Program-made: the position numbers and the translations under genes
The notes under the pieces: model-generated
What the model was told of the DNA's origin: nothing
What the model saw: only the letters and a program-made list of their open reading frames with translations
Database searches by the model: none
Part shown: in pieces, positions 24,577 through 33,835 of the stretch
Layout of the letters: the number at the start of each line of letters is the position of its first letter
Numbering within the stretch: the first letter of the stretch is position 1
Assembly (NCBI GenBank): GCA_028821125.1
Contig: JAPPHD010000147.1
Location: 1 to 59,006 of the forward strand
Direction: 5' to 3'
Source of the DNA: Gammaproteobacteria bacterium
GTDB lineage: Bacteria > Pseudomonadota > Gammaproteobacteria > Pseudomonadales > Azotimanducaceae
Length of the DNA: 59,006 bases

Positions 24577-25575
24577 ATGGACAGAGACGAATGGCTGGCC
24601 CAGGTACGGGAACCCATCATCGAGCCCGAGCGCCCGATCTGCGATCCGCATCATCACCTGTGGGACAACGAGCGCAGCCGTTACCTGCTCGATGAACTGC
24701 TGGCGGACACCGATAGCGGCCACAACATTGTCAGCACCGTATTCGTCGAATGCATGGCCATGTACCGGGCCGGCGGGCCGGAATTCCTCAGGCCCGTGGG
24801 CGAGACGGAGTTTGTCAACGGTGTGGCGGCCATGTCCGCCAGCGGCGGCTACGGAAACATGCGCGCCTGCGCCGGCATCGTCAGCTTCGCGGACCTGACC
24901 CTCGGCAAGGCCGTGGGCGAAGTACTCGATGCCCACATGGCGGCCAGCGGCCGGTTTCGCGGCATCCGTCACGCTGCGGGGTGGGACGCCAGTGAAGAGG
25001 TTCGCAATTCCCACACAAACCCACCGGAACACCTGCTGCTCGAGCCGGCATTTCGGGAGGGCTTCGCGGAACTAGGGCGGCGCGGGCTGTCTTTCGATGC
25101 CTGGCTGTACCATGCACAGATCCCGGAACTGACCGACCTGGCCCGGGCTTTTCCGGATACCATCATCGTCTTCGATCACTTTGGCGGCCCCCTCGGCATC
25201 GGCCCGTACGAAGGCGGGCGCGAGGAGATTTTCCGCAAGTGGCGGTCCGACATTGCGGATCTGGCACGTTGCGAAAACGTCTACGCCAAGCTGGGGGGTA
25301 TCTTCATGCCGATCAACGGATTCGGCTTCCACAAGCGGGCCGTCCCCGCAAACTCGGACGAACTGGTCGCCGCCGCCGGCCGCTACTATCGGCACGCCAT
25401 CGACTGTTTCGGCGTCGAGCGCTGCATGTTCGAGAGCAATTTTCCGGTGGACAAGGCGAGCTGTTCGTATGCGGTGCTCTGGAACGCCTTCAAGAAGCTG
25501 GTGATCGACGCCTCCGACGACGAAAAAACCTGGCTCTTTCACCACGCGGCGGCCACCGCATACCGGCTTGATTGA
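24577..25575 (+). CDS. Amidohydrolase-2 family metal-dependent hydrolase
   Basis: 332 residues from ATG 24577; the open frame begins upstream, but similarity starts here. It is a TIM-barrel hydrolase: DPHHHLW (residues 23-29) is the N-terminal metal site, followed by GIRHAAGWD, IIVFDHFGGPLG and CMFESNFPVDK with the C-terminal acidic ligand region. Members act as lactonases, decarboxylases or hydrolases on small carboxylic compounds, mainly in catabolism of aromatic and related compounds. It is divergent from the acyl-CoA ligase with about 110 nt between the starts. Confidence 0.9.
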   Translation: MDRDEWLAQVREPIIEPERPICDPHHHLWDNERSRYLLDELLADTDSGHNIVSTVFVECMAMYRAGGPEFLRPVGETEFVNGVAAMSASGGYGNMRACAGIVSFADLTLGKAVGEVLDAHMAASGRFRGIRHAAGWDASEEVRNSHTNPPEHLLLEPAFREGFAELGRRGLSFDAWLYHAQIPELTDLARAFPDTIIVFDHFGGPLGIGPYEGGREEIFRKWRSDIADLARCENVYAKLGGIFMPINGFGFHKRAVPANSDELVAAAGRYYRHAIDCFGVERCMFESNFPVDKASCSYAVLWNAFKKLVIDASDDEKTWLFHHAAATAYRLD

Positions 25576-25593
25576 GCGGCGCGGGACAGGACG

Positions 25594-26502
25594 TTAATTA
25601 CCGGCGAGCATCTCCAGTTGCGCCACCAGCACCCCGACCAGTTGAAACACATGCGAGGGGAACACTCGGTTCGGACGGGGGTAATCGGGAGTGGGTACGT
25701 CTTCAGCCCCCATTTCATAAGTCAGTTCGGCAAGGTCGGACAGTACTATGGTCGCCATGTCCAGCACCTCGATGACCGTGGGCCCGACCTCGGTGCGCCT
25801 GATGGATTCGACTCTCAACACGGCCACGCCGTGCTCTGCCGCCGGCTCCCTCGACAACTCCATGCATTGCTGAAGGCGGCCGATGATGTCCTGTGGGAAC
25901 TTGCCGGGCTCAAACGGGGAAAGGGGCGGAAACCGGTCGGCTTCCGGCAGGGCGCCCCCGACATAGGTGATTGCCAGGAGTACCCGATCGTACACGGTGG
26001 TCCAGTCCACGGTGCGCCCGCTGATAAAGTTGATCACCCGTCCTGCTTCGATGATGTCGTACAACACGTCCGAAGGCCGCGCACGACGGTCGAGCTTTGC
26101 CTCCGCCACCGGCGCATCGATCCCCAAAGCCGTTTTCACCAGGCCGATCTGCACGCGGGTGTCGTCCAGAACACCCAGCACGTCCGCGGAGCCGATGTCT
26201 CCCTCCGGTGCCAGTCTCGGCGGCTGTCGTGAAACGCCCGCCATCTGTTGCGCAAACTGGTTCGATTTCCTGAACAGCGTCTGTGCCTGGTAGAAAACGT
26301 GCCGCGGCACGGCATCGTGAATGCGCACCTCACGGCTGGGCGGCAGCGGCTCGCCCATGACCACGCGGATCTGCTCGATTTCGGCGCGCAGTTCGGCTAC
26401 CGACGTGAACAGTTGGGCCGTGTCGATCTCGGCCGTCCTGGCGTTTGCCGAAAAGCAGGTGACGGCGAGGCAAAGAAGGAACGAAAACAGGCTCTTGGTC
26501 AT
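25594..26502 (-). CDS. Hypothetical exported protein
   Basis: 302 residues from ATG 26502, chosen because a clear signal peptide follows (SLFSFLLCLAVTCFSANA). An in-frame reading upstream to 26682 is explained as a gene remnant, not as part of this protein. The mature protein is largely helical with no membrane segment; I do not recognise a family. Blocks such as EIEQIRVVMGEPLPPSREVRI and PYPRPNR-like proline-rich motifs near the end are seen. It follows the mevalonate-pathway genes on the same strand and converges with the amidohydrolase. Confidence 0.75.
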   Translation of the reverse strand: MTKSLFSFLLCLAVTCFSANARTAEIDTAQLFTSVAELRAEIEQIRVVMGEPLPPSREVRIHDAVPRHVFYQAQTLFRKSNQFAQQMAGVSRQPPRLAPEGDIGSADVLGVLDDTRVQIGLVKTALGIDAPVAEAKLDRRARPSDVLYDIIEAGRVINFISGRTVDWTTVYDRVLLAITYVGGALPEADRFPPLSPFEPGKFPQDIIGRLQQCMELSREPAAEHGVAVLRVESIRRTEVGPTVIEVLDMATIVLSDLAELTYEMGAEDVPTPDYPRPNRVFPSHVFQLVGVLVAQLEMLAGN

Positions 26503-26598
26503 GACGGCGAACCGGTACTTCGACAACAGGATGATGTTGCCGCACATCGGGCATGTCAACGATTTGTGTCCGGAGCCGCCGGCCGGAGCTCGGATTCC

Positions 26599-26706
26599 GG
26601 GCGAAAGCACCGGTGTTTTGTATCCGGCGGCTTCCATGACGGCCGCCACGCGTTGCTGCTCGCCGGGACACAGGGCAATCATGGAGCCCCCACCCCCGCC
26701 TACGGC
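26599..26706 (-). pseudogene. 3' remnant of a mevalonate-kinase-like GHMP kinase
   Basis: Directly after the TGA of the phosphomevalonate kinase gene, and in the same frame, the minus strand reads AVGGGGGSMIALCPGEQQ and then RVAAVMEAAGYKTPVLSPG. This is the C-terminal glycine motif and last helix typical of mevalonate kinases (GAGGGGxxIAL). No start codon or upstream two thirds of the gene is present. The simplest reading is that a mevalonate kinase gene lost all but its 3' end. It could also be an old duplicate; a functional copy may exist elsewhere. Confidence 0.5.
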
Positions 26707-27645
26707 TCAGGTGTGTTCGACCTGGACGCCATGTGCAGCCATCTCCAGTTTGAGAATCGTAAATCCAAGCGCCTCTGCCGAGGCCGCGAATCGGGGCAGC
26801 GGTTCGGGGGTGTCGGCAACGGCTACGCCTACATCTCCGCCCCCTGCGCCGCACGGTTTGTAAACCAGGCCGGACGCGTTGGCCAGGCGCTCGGCGGCAA
26901 GATGAGGCGGGGAGTAGACACTTAATCCGGCGGCGTGGTCCAGCGCTTTCAGGGCGTTGGCGTAGGCGTCCAGCGCATCGCGCGACGGGTCGTTGAAGAG
27001 CTGCTCGGAGCGGTTCGCCAGCGCCTTCAGCGCTGTTCGGTCGCCATGCGCGAGGTAGTCGGCGAAGAGGTCGAGTTTGCGGCGGGTTCGGGCCGATTCG
27101 CCAACCCAGACGAAGCAGCGATAGGGCAAGGCGTCCGGAATGGATTCCGCCTTGCCGTTCTGAAAGCGCAGGCAACCGCCGAGGAAGCTGGCGGCAATAT
27201 CGATTCCGCTGCCGCGCCCTGCCTGGAGGCTCCGGTGGGCGGCCAGGGCTTGCCCGCGGTCGGGCCTGTTGCCCGCGAGCGCGGCGAACGCGGCTTGCGC
27301 GGAAACGCAGAGGGCCGCGCTGGAACCCAGTCCCAGCTTCGCCCCGCCACTGAAAAATCCGTCGGTGTTCATGTTCACCGAAACGGGGGTCGACAACGCC
27401 TCGGGAAGCTCCTGAAGCACCTGCCAGGGCAGGATGGCCGCGGCGTCGGCGGGCGTCCTGGACGGCAGGCGCGCGAATTCGATTGCCGGCGCCTCGAAAC
27501 CGCCCGTTGAGAAGCGCCATGTCCGGCTGGTCTCGAGTACACATGCGGCGAATCGGTCCACGGCCAGTACGGCTGCGGGAGCTCCCTCCAGCACCGCGTA
27601 CTCGCCCCACAGGACCACCTTGCCGGGTGCGGTGGCCGATATCAT
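26707..27645 (-). CDS. Phosphomevalonate kinase (GHMP kinase)
   Basis: 312 residues. GHMP-kinase motifs: APGKVVLWGEYAVLEGAPA near the start, the ATP-binding block LGLGSSAALCVSA near residues 104-116, and the C-terminal KPCGAGGGDVGVAVAD. The order and wording fit bacterial phosphomevalonate kinase better than mevalonate kinase. It should phosphorylate 5-phosphomevalonate. Its start overlaps the decarboxylase stop by 4 nt (ATGA), so the two are coupled. Confidence 0.85.
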   Translation of the reverse strand: MISATAPGKVVLWGEYAVLEGAPAAVLAVDRFAACVLETSRTWRFSTGGFEAPAIEFARLPSRTPADAAAILPWQVLQELPEALSTPVSVNMNTDGFFSGGAKLGLGSSAALCVSAQAAFAALAGNRPDRGQALAAHRSLQAGRGSGIDIAASFLGGCLRFQNGKAESIPDALPYRCFVWVGESARTRRKLDLFADYLAHGDRTALKALANRSEQLFNDPSRDALDAYANALKALDHAAGLSVYSPPHLAAERLANASGLVYKPCGAGGGDVGVAVADTPEPLPRFAASAEALGFTILKLEMAAHGVQVEHT

Positions 27646-28592
27646 CCGTCCACCACGACGGCGCCGCCGCCCAGCCCCACCGTCAGGATGTCCTGAACGC
27701 CCGGCTGTGCACGCAGCAGCTCTTCAACCGCCCGGGCATCGGGGGTTGTGCAGACAGCCTTGACCTGGGGACCCGCATCCACGGTGAAGAAGACGTTGCG
27801 CCCGGCCTGGCGCAGGCCGCGCAGGGCCTCGATGCAGCTCAGCGTGCCGGCGTTCCAGTAGAGCAGCGCCGGGTCGCCGCTCATCATGAGGCCGTGCATT
27901 CTGAGGCAGCTCGCTTCCGACAGTTCCGCAAGGCGCGCGAAGTCGCGGCGCAACACGGCGTCGCGCATCGAACCGAAGGCACCCGCCGTGGCGGACACCC
28001 AGGCGTCGAAGTAGGGCGAGGAACGCCGGGAGATCGCCATGCCGTCCCGGGAAGAGACGGCTTTCGGGGCCGACGAGGTGATTGCGACCACCACCTTCAA
28101 CGGCCAGGAATCCGCACTCATCAATTGCGACGCCTGCCAATCCGGCCCACAGAGCGTAGCGAACCCCCCGTGGATGGACCGGGCCGCGGATGCCGAGCCG
28201 CGCCGCGCCAGCGCAGACCGCCCGCCTGCCGACAGGCCCAGCCGGCAATGTCCGTCGATTGCCGTTGCCAGAGCCGCGAATCCGGATGCGGAGGAGGCGA
28301 GGCCCGCGGCGGTGGGGAAGTTGTTTCGGGTCTCGATGGCGAGCGGCGGAATCTCGTGGTCGCGACGCCAGTCGGCGAGCGCTACGCGGATCCCCGGATC
28401 TTCGACTGCTTCACCGTTGAGTGAAATCGAGTCGGTGCGCGCATGGCGTACGGTGGTGGTCGTGGTCAGCGTATCCAGCGTGATCGACAGTGACGGCGTT
28501 GCGGGAAGGTTTCCCGGCCTGTCCTGTTTGCCCCAGTATTTGAGGAGCGCGATGTTTGGGTGGGCCTGGGCGGTTGTTGAATGGGCGGACAT
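27642..28592 (-). CDS. mvaD: Diphosphomevalonate decarboxylase
   Basis: 316 residues. The N-terminal HPNIALLKYWGK block, SLSITLDTL, and the phosphate-binding loop NFPTAAGLASSASGFAALA are hallmarks of diphosphomevalonate decarboxylase, which makes isopentenyl diphosphate from diphosphomevalonate with ATP. The acidic/Asp block VDAGPQVKAV near the C-terminus carries the catalytic Asp. With the overlapping phosphomevalonate kinase this gives the lower mevalonate pathway, unusual beside the DXP route expected in most gammaproteobacteria. No HMG-CoA reductase or synthase gene is in the window. Confidence 0.93.
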   Translation of the reverse strand: MSAHSTTAQAHPNIALLKYWGKQDRPGNLPATPSLSITLDTLTTTTTVRHARTDSISLNGEAVEDPGIRVALADWRRDHEIPPLAIETRNNFPTAAGLASSASGFAALATAIDGHCRLGLSAGGRSALARRGSASAARSIHGGFATLCGPDWQASQLMSADSWPLKVVVAITSSAPKAVSSRDGMAISRRSSPYFDAWVSATAGAFGSMRDAVLRRDFARLAELSEASCLRMHGLMMSGDPALLYWNAGTLSCIEALRGLRQAGRNVFFTVDAGPQVKAVCTTPDARAVEELLRAQPGVQDILTVGLGGGAVVVDG

Positions 28593-28728
28593 GATTCAGT
28601 GCGATCGGTGTGGGTCGGTTACCGGTTTTTCGGAGCTAATGATACTGCGGTAGCGGCCACCGGCTCTCATCCTGATACCAACGGTTCCTTGCACATCAAC
28701 GCTGCGGGGCGCCGGAGGGGAATCTTGC

Positions 28729-28966
28729 ATGAAAAATTTATAACCTGTTGATTTTAGAAAAATTTCGATTAGTCAAACTATCGTCGGTCTCAACAGCGAG
28801 TTCGCATACGGGGCTTCCCTTTCGGCGCACGGCCACATCATCCTGCCGTACGCAAGGTCATTGGACGAGCTTAACGCGCCGAAAGGGAAGCCCCGCATGC
28901 AAACTCTTTCCCGAGATTGGGCGTTGTTTCTGCCCGTCAGCGTCCCGGCGCGCCGGGTTGGTGGCT
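28729..28966. repeat. Dispersed palindromic intergenic repeat, copy 1
   Basis: An AT-rich left part (28729-28797) leads into a long inverted repeat: arms 28798-28827 and 28877-28906 pair over 30 nt with two mismatches, around a 49-nt centre. After it comes a tail module (CTTTCCCGAGATT, then GGCGCGCCGGGTTG). The same plan recurs at 34676-34922. Positions 28593-28728 and 28967-29111 hold nothing else that I can support. Confidence 0.9.
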
Positions 28967-29111
28967 CGGCGAGTCCCTCGCCGCGTTGGCCGGGGTAGAC
29001 CTGATCAAACGATCGATTGGACAGGTCAGATTGGGTGAGGTCCGCTTTGTTGACACGGGTTTGACGCTCCGGCAGGGTGCCCCGACTCGCACGATCAACC
29101 GCCCGAAAGTG

Positions 29112-29849
29112 ATGCTCAACAAGACCGCGTTGTTCGTACCGTTTCTCGCGGCTGCCCTCTGTTCATTGGCCAACGCCGCCGCGAATTCCCTTGAATCCGC
29201 GCGCACGGCGTACGACGAAGGCCGGTTCCTCGAAGCGGCAGAAATGGCCGAGGCGCTCGGGACCGCGCAAGGATTTACGCTGGCCAACCTGTCCCTGGTG
29301 GCGCACGGTTACTACATCGCCGATGACGACGAAAAGCAGGGTCTGTACGAGCGGGCCATGGCCCTGGGTGAGAAAGCCGTCGACCTCGACCCCGATGATG
29401 CGGAAAGCGCGCTGCGCTGGGGCCATGCGATGGGGCGCTACACGCAGACCATCGGCAGCCTGAAGGCGTTCCGTCAGGGCTATGCGGGACGCATACGTGA
29501 AGCCTTCGAGAAAGCGGTTTCCATCGATCCGGACATGGCAGAGGCCCACATCAGCCTCGGCGCCTGGCATGTGGAAGGGATCAAGGCAGGCGGGTTCATG
29601 GCACGCGCGACCTTGGGGGCATCGAACAGGACCGGCGCGAATCACTACGAGCGGGGCCTGGAACTCGACCCGGACTCCAAGGTCGGGGTCTACGAATACG
29701 CCCGGGGGCTGTTGATGCTGAGCGAACGCAAGAACCGCGAACGGGCGCGCGAGATGTTCGTGAACGCCCTCGAAATCCCACCCGCGAACGCCGCAGACCG
29801 CCTGCTCGACGAGAAGATCGCCAGAAAAATAGCGAAACTCGACGGCTGA
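29112..29849 (+). CDS. Exported TPR protein
   Basis: 245 residues from ATG 29112, chosen for the signal peptide (LFVPFLAAALCSLANAAA). The rest is tetratricopeptide-like: paired helices such as ARTAYDEGRFLEAAEMAEAL, AMALGEKAVDLDPDDAESALRWG, AFEKAVSIDPDMAEAHISLG and GLELDPDSKVGVYEYARG. It should be periplasmic and serve protein contacts; no enzymatic domain. It follows a repeat copy, whose end may contribute its leader. The partner is unknown. Confidence 0.82.
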   Translation: MLNKTALFVPFLAAALCSLANAAANSLESARTAYDEGRFLEAAEMAEALGTAQGFTLANLSLVAHGYYIADDDEKQGLYERAMALGEKAVDLDPDDAESALRWGHAMGRYTQTIGSLKAFRQGYAGRIREAFEKAVSIDPDMAEAHISLGAWHVEGIKAGGFMARATLGASNRTGANHYERGLELDPDSKVGVYEYARGLLMLSERKNRERAREMFVNALEIPPANAADRLLDEKIARKIAKLDG

Positions 29850-29907
29850 CCCGCCCCGTTACTGTGCGACCCCTGCCGGGGCGAGGCGGCAGCGTCTGAA
29901 TTGCGCC

Positions 29908-31365
29908 TCAGTCGTCGTAACCTGAGGGCGGCGTAAAGCGGAAGCCCGCCGCCTCCATCATTCTTGCCGCCCCGATCGTTATCAGGTCGCCGTATTGCGG
30001 CCCCACGATCTGTACGCCGATCGGCAGCCCCTCATCGTTCAGGCCCGTGGGAATGACGGTGGAAGGGAGGTAGCTGGCGCTGGCGAGCCCGGCCCAGAAC
30101 ACCTGGTCGAAATAGGGTTGCGGGGCGCCGTTGACCGTAATGGTGCGCTGGCCCATGGGTCGGTGGTCGTGCCTGAAAGCGGCCGTGGACATGATCGGCA
30201 TCAGCACCAGGTCGAAGTCCCTGAAGAACTCGTGCCACTTCCAGCGCAGGTGCGAGCGCTGTTCATCGTTCTGTTTCCACGTCTTGAACGATGCCACCTG
30301 TGCCCGGAAGACCCGCGCCGCGGCGCTATCGTCATTCGGGTCGAGCTTCGCGACGTGTTCGCGCAGCGTCTCGTACTCGGCGTCGGGCATGCGCGCCGCC
30401 ATGGTTGCCTGCAACAGTACCGAGTAGGTCTCGTGGCCGCGGGCCGGGTCGAAATCCGGCCGGGCCTCCCCGTCGACCGCCGCGCCGCCGTCCCGGAAGG
30501 CGGCGGCAACCTGTTCCACGCGCTCCCGCACGTCCGCGCTGACGGGAACGCACTCATCGTCGGCCCACACGGCCACCCTGAGGTCTTTGAGCGTACGCCC
30601 GTTCAGGGAAGGCAGGTCGAGCCGGTAGCCGCGCGCCGTGATCTCGTCGGGCCCGGCCATGGCCCCGACCGCGGTTTCCAGGTCTTCCGCGCATCGCGCC
30701 AGGGGGCCGATGACCGATATGTCGGGCTTGCTGCGCAGGTCGCCCGGCGGCGAGTGCCCCCGGATCCAGAGCAGGTTCCAGGTGGGCTTGTGGCCGAAGA
30801 CGCCGCAGTAGTGGGAAGGATTGCGGATGGAGCCGCCGATGTCGGAGCCGGTCTCGATGCCGGTCAGGCCCGCCGCCAGTGCGGCCGCCGAGCCCCCCGA
30901 GGAGCCGCCGGGAGCCCGGGCGTGGTCGTAAGGGTTGTTGGTGGTGCCGTAGATGGCGTTGTAGCTCTGGAAGTCCGCCAGCATGAGCGGGACGTTCGTC
31001 TTGCCGAAGATGACGGCTCCGGCCTGCTTCAGTTTCTTGACCGACTCCGCGTCTTCGCGGGCGATGTTGTCTTTCCAGCCCGGGTTGCCCCAGGTGGTGG
31101 GAGTGCCGGCCAGGTTGTACGACTCCTTGATCGTCATCGGCACGCCGTGCAATGGGCCGAGGTCGTCGCCGGCGGCCACGGCCCGGTCCGCGGCCCGGGC
31201 TTCCTCAAGGGCCTGTTCGCGCACATCCACCACCAGCGCGTTCAGCCTGCCGTTGTAGCGGTCGACCCGGTCGAGGTAGTGGCGCAGCACTTCTTCGCAG
31301 CCGAGTTCCCGGCTGCGGATTCTGGCGGCGATGGCGGCTGCGGACAGAAAGGCGAGTTCGCTCAT
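29908..31365 (-). CDS. Amidase signature family hydrolase
   Basis: 485 residues from ATG 31365; another in-frame ATG at 31398 would add 11. The Ser-cisSer-Lys triad is visible as K80 (MTIKESYN), S155 (APGGSSGGSAAA) and S179 (GSDIGGSIRNP), with the expected 24-residue spacing between the serines. It hydrolyses an amide, with fatty-acid or aryl amides being typical substrates. No GatB/GatC partner lies near, and the C-terminal half differs from GatA, so this is not the tRNA amidotransferase subunit. It converges with the TPR gene. Confidence 0.92.
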   Translation of the reverse strand: MSELAFLSAAAIAARIRSRELGCEEVLRHYLDRVDRYNGRLNALVVDVREQALEEARAADRAVAAGDDLGPLHGVPMTIKESYNLAGTPTTWGNPGWKDNIAREDAESVKKLKQAGAVIFGKTNVPLMLADFQSYNAIYGTTNNPYDHARAPGGSSGGSAAALAAGLTGIETGSDIGGSIRNPSHYCGVFGHKPTWNLLWIRGHSPPGDLRSKPDISVIGPLARCAEDLETAVGAMAGPDEITARGYRLDLPSLNGRTLKDLRVAVWADDECVPVSADVRERVEQVAAAFRDGGAAVDGEARPDFDPARGHETYSVLLQATMAARMPDAEYETLREHVAKLDPNDDSAAARVFRAQVASFKTWKQNDEQRSHLRWKWHEFFRDFDLVLMPIMSTAAFRHDHRPMGQRTITVNGAPQPYFDQVFWAGLASASYLPSTVIPTGLNDEGLPIGVQIVGPQYGDLITIGAARMMEAAGFRFTPPSGYDD

Positions 31366-31671
31366 TGGGTACTTGCATGGGTACGGACGGAACGGCAACT
31401 AATACCCCATCGGCTGCGACAAAGCGAGTCCCTCGTGCGGCACCTCTGAACCGGCGATGCCTTGGCGGCGGACCACGCCTCGCGTTGGGGCGCACCGCAA
31501 GCCCTGAATGCGTGGAAAGACGTGTGACACGAAAGTAGTGCGAGGCGGGGAGCGGCCGCCGGCGAGGGATGACGAACAGTGCGCTCACATGTCGCGTTTG
31601 CCGCGAGTTGAAGCCATTGCCCGCATGGCTCATATTGCTGCCTTCGCTGATACCTCTACGAATCCCGTACG
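31366..31671. other. Intergenic stretch without recognised features
   Basis: About 300 bp between divergently transcribed amidase and MOSC genes. Some short open frames exist but none has a ribosome site or a recognisable protein. No repeat of the dispersed family is seen here. Promoters for both genes presumably lie in it, but none is clear. Confidence 0.5.
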
Positions 31672-32235
31672 ATGAAACACCTGACCCGCGAAGAACTCGA
31701 TGCAGGCCTTGCCCACGTTCAGGCATCGCCGAGCGACGGCGGCCGGCTGGAAATGCTCGTGCGCCGGCCCCGCACCAACGAGCGGGAGGTTCTGGAGGCG
31801 GGCGTGCTCGACCTCGAGGATGGGCTGGTGGGCGACAACTGGCGCGACGACAAGTACGGGCTGGACCCGGCAGAACACCTTGCCACGCAGATCACCGTAA
31901 TGAACGCCAGGGCTGCCGCGCTGGTGGCGCAGACGCGGGAGCGCTGGGCCCTGGCGGGAGACCAACTGTACATCGATCTGGAACTGGGCGACGAGAACCT
32001 GCCGCCGGGCACACGGGTCCGGGTCGGCGAAGCCGTTATCGAGGTGACCGCGGTACCGCACACCGGCTGCCGGAAATTCTCCGCCCGGTTCGGCCCGGAT
32101 GCCACCCGCTTCGTGAATTCGAAAAACGGGCGCCGGCACAACCTGCGCGGTATCAACGCCAGGGTGGTGGAACCCGGTACGGTACGAATCGGCGATATCG
32201 CACGGAAAATTCGGCCGAAAGACACAAGGGCCTGA
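31672..32235 (+). CDS. MOSC domain-containing protein
   Basis: 187 residues. It resembles stand-alone MOSC domains (molybdenum cofactor sulfurase C-terminal): VLDLEDGLVGDNWRDD, TVMNARAAALVAQ, GDQLYIDLELGDENLPPGTRVRVG and the conserved cysteine in VPHTGCRKFSARFG. MOSC proteins bind or transfer sulfur or molybdenum cofactor and some detoxify N-hydroxylated compounds. The start is ATG 31672. No molybdenum cofactor genes lie nearby, so its partner is unknown. Confidence 0.88.
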   Translation: MKHLTREELDAGLAHVQASPSDGGRLEMLVRRPRTNEREVLEAGVLDLEDGLVGDNWRDDKYGLDPAEHLATQITVMNARAAALVAQTRERWALAGDQLYIDLELGDENLPPGTRVRVGEAVIEVTAVPHTGCRKFSARFGPDATRFVNSKNGRRHNLRGINARVVEPGTVRIGDIARKIRPKDTRA

Positions 32236-32325
32236 CTCGCGGGCGGTGCGTGCCCGGGTTCGCGAGCACGCGGGTTTCCTTGGGATTGGTTCCTGGATGG
32301 ATCAGCGAGTACGCTGCGCCCGGAT

Positions 32326-33669
32326 TCACGCCGGCGATGCCGTTCGGGTCTTGAAATAGGTCTGGCGAAACCACAGGTATCCGGCCAAGCCCATGACGCA
32401 GTTGCTGGCTGCCGTGGCGATGAAGATGCCCTGATAGCCCCAGAACTGGTTGAAAAGAAGGGCCAGGGGGACGTTCAGCACGAACATGCGGGCGAACGAG
32501 AGCAGGGTGGAGGGAACGGGCTTGCCGAGCGCGTTGAACGAGGCGGACACCATCATGAGCACCCCCCAGGGCCCGTGCGTCCAGGGAACCAGGGCGAGGT
32601 AGAAGACCGCAACCGCGATCACCTGGACGTCGTCGTTGATCCAGGGTGCGACGGTGCCGCGGAACAGGAACAGGGCGGCGCCCGTGATGAGGCCCCAGCC
32701 CAGGCAGAAGACATAGCTGGCGTTCATCCCGCCCCGCACGCGGTCCGGCCGGTTCGCCCCCCAGTTCTGGCCGACGAAGGGCCCGATGCTGCCGGAGAGT
32801 GCGAACAGCGTGATGATCGCCGCGATCTCGATACGCGTGGCCACGCCGAAGCCCGCCACCACGATCTCGCCGTGGCCGGCCAGCAGCCGGGTGATCACCG
32901 CAGCCGATACCGGGCCGATCAACTGCGTGGCGATGGCCGGGATGCCGATGTGCATGATCCGCCGGCACGACTCGATGAACCGTTCGGCCACCGCCGTGGT
33001 GCGCACCAGGCCGCTGCGGTAGACATAGTGAAACAGCACGATGGTGGTCAGGAACCGGGTGACGGTCATGGCCAGGGCCGCGCCCGCCAGTTCGAGCCTC
33101 GGAAAACCGAACCAGCCGAAGATGAGGATCGGGTCGATGGCGAGGTGCAGTGCCGAGCCGACGGTGAGGACCAGCCCCGGTACGTTGGCGTTGCCGCTCG
33201 AGCGCATGATGCTGCTTGCGGTCATGGTTACGGTGAACAGCACCGCACCCGGAAAGTAGATATTGAGGTAGCTGTGAATGAGCGGCAGCATGCTCGCCGG
33301 GGCGCCGAGCGCCAGAAACACCGGGTCGACCGCCGCCCAGGCGGCGATTGCGAGCAGCACCATGACGCCGCCGGAGAGGAGGATGCTGTGCGTCCCCAGG
33401 CGGCGCACGTCGTCCCAGTCGCCGCTGCCCACTCCCCGGGCGATGATGGACGAGGCTCCGATGCCGATGCCGAGCGCGATGCTCGACAGCACCATGGTGA
33501 GGGGAAACGTGAACGTCATCGCGGCGACGTGCTCGATGCTCAACTGCCCGATGAACCCCATCTCCAGGGTTTGCACGAGAATCGCGGAGGTAATGCCCAC
33601 GGTCATGGGCGCGGTCAGCTTGAGCAGCGATCCGGGTATGGAGCCTTTTGTGAGGTCTCTTTGTGCCAT
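32326..33669 (-). CDS. MATE family efflux transporter
   Basis: 447 residues from ATG 33669 (MAQRDLTKGSIPGSLL). About twelve hydrophobic segments in two similar halves, each starting with a MATE-like signature (LTAPMTVGITSAILVQTLEM; GPFVGQNWGANRPDRV). It should export cationic or hydrophobic compounds across the inner membrane in exchange for Na+ or H+. The conserved P and GQNxGA-type loops are present in both halves. It is divergent from the IMPase-like gene. Substrate unknown. Confidence 0.92.
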   Translation of the reverse strand: MAQRDLTKGSIPGSLLKLTAPMTVGITSAILVQTLEMGFIGQLSIEHVAAMTFTFPLTMVLSSIALGIGIGASSIIARGVGSGDWDDVRRLGTHSILLSGGVMVLLAIAAWAAVDPVFLALGAPASMLPLIHSYLNIYFPGAVLFTVTMTASSIMRSSGNANVPGLVLTVGSALHLAIDPILIFGWFGFPRLELAGAALAMTVTRFLTTIVLFHYVYRSGLVRTTAVAERFIESCRRIMHIGIPAIATQLIGPVSAAVITRLLAGHGEIVVAGFGVATRIEIAAIITLFALSGSIGPFVGQNWGANRPDRVRGGMNASYVFCLGWGLITGAALFLFRGTVAPWINDDVQVIAVAVFYLALVPWTHGPWGVLMMVSASFNALGKPVPSTLLSFARMFVLNVPLALLFNQFWGYQGIFIATAASNCVMGLAGYLWFRQTYFKTRTASPA

Positions 33670-33835
33670 TGGGTTTCCGTCAGGCTCGTCAACCGTTCCC
33701 GACCGCTGCGAAAACGCGCACCATAGCGCCGGGGCGCGCGGGGGGACAGGCATCGATATCACCCGGTATCGCGATTTTCCTGCAAGAAGGCGCCTTGAGC
33801 GATAATGCGTGGGTCACTCACTCACGTGCCGGACG

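Noticed and set aside
26503-26682. N-terminal extension of the exported protein, with a CPMCG segment
   Set aside because: A good signal peptide begins at 26502, and the upstream part looks like a kinase remnant, so it is not part of the protein.
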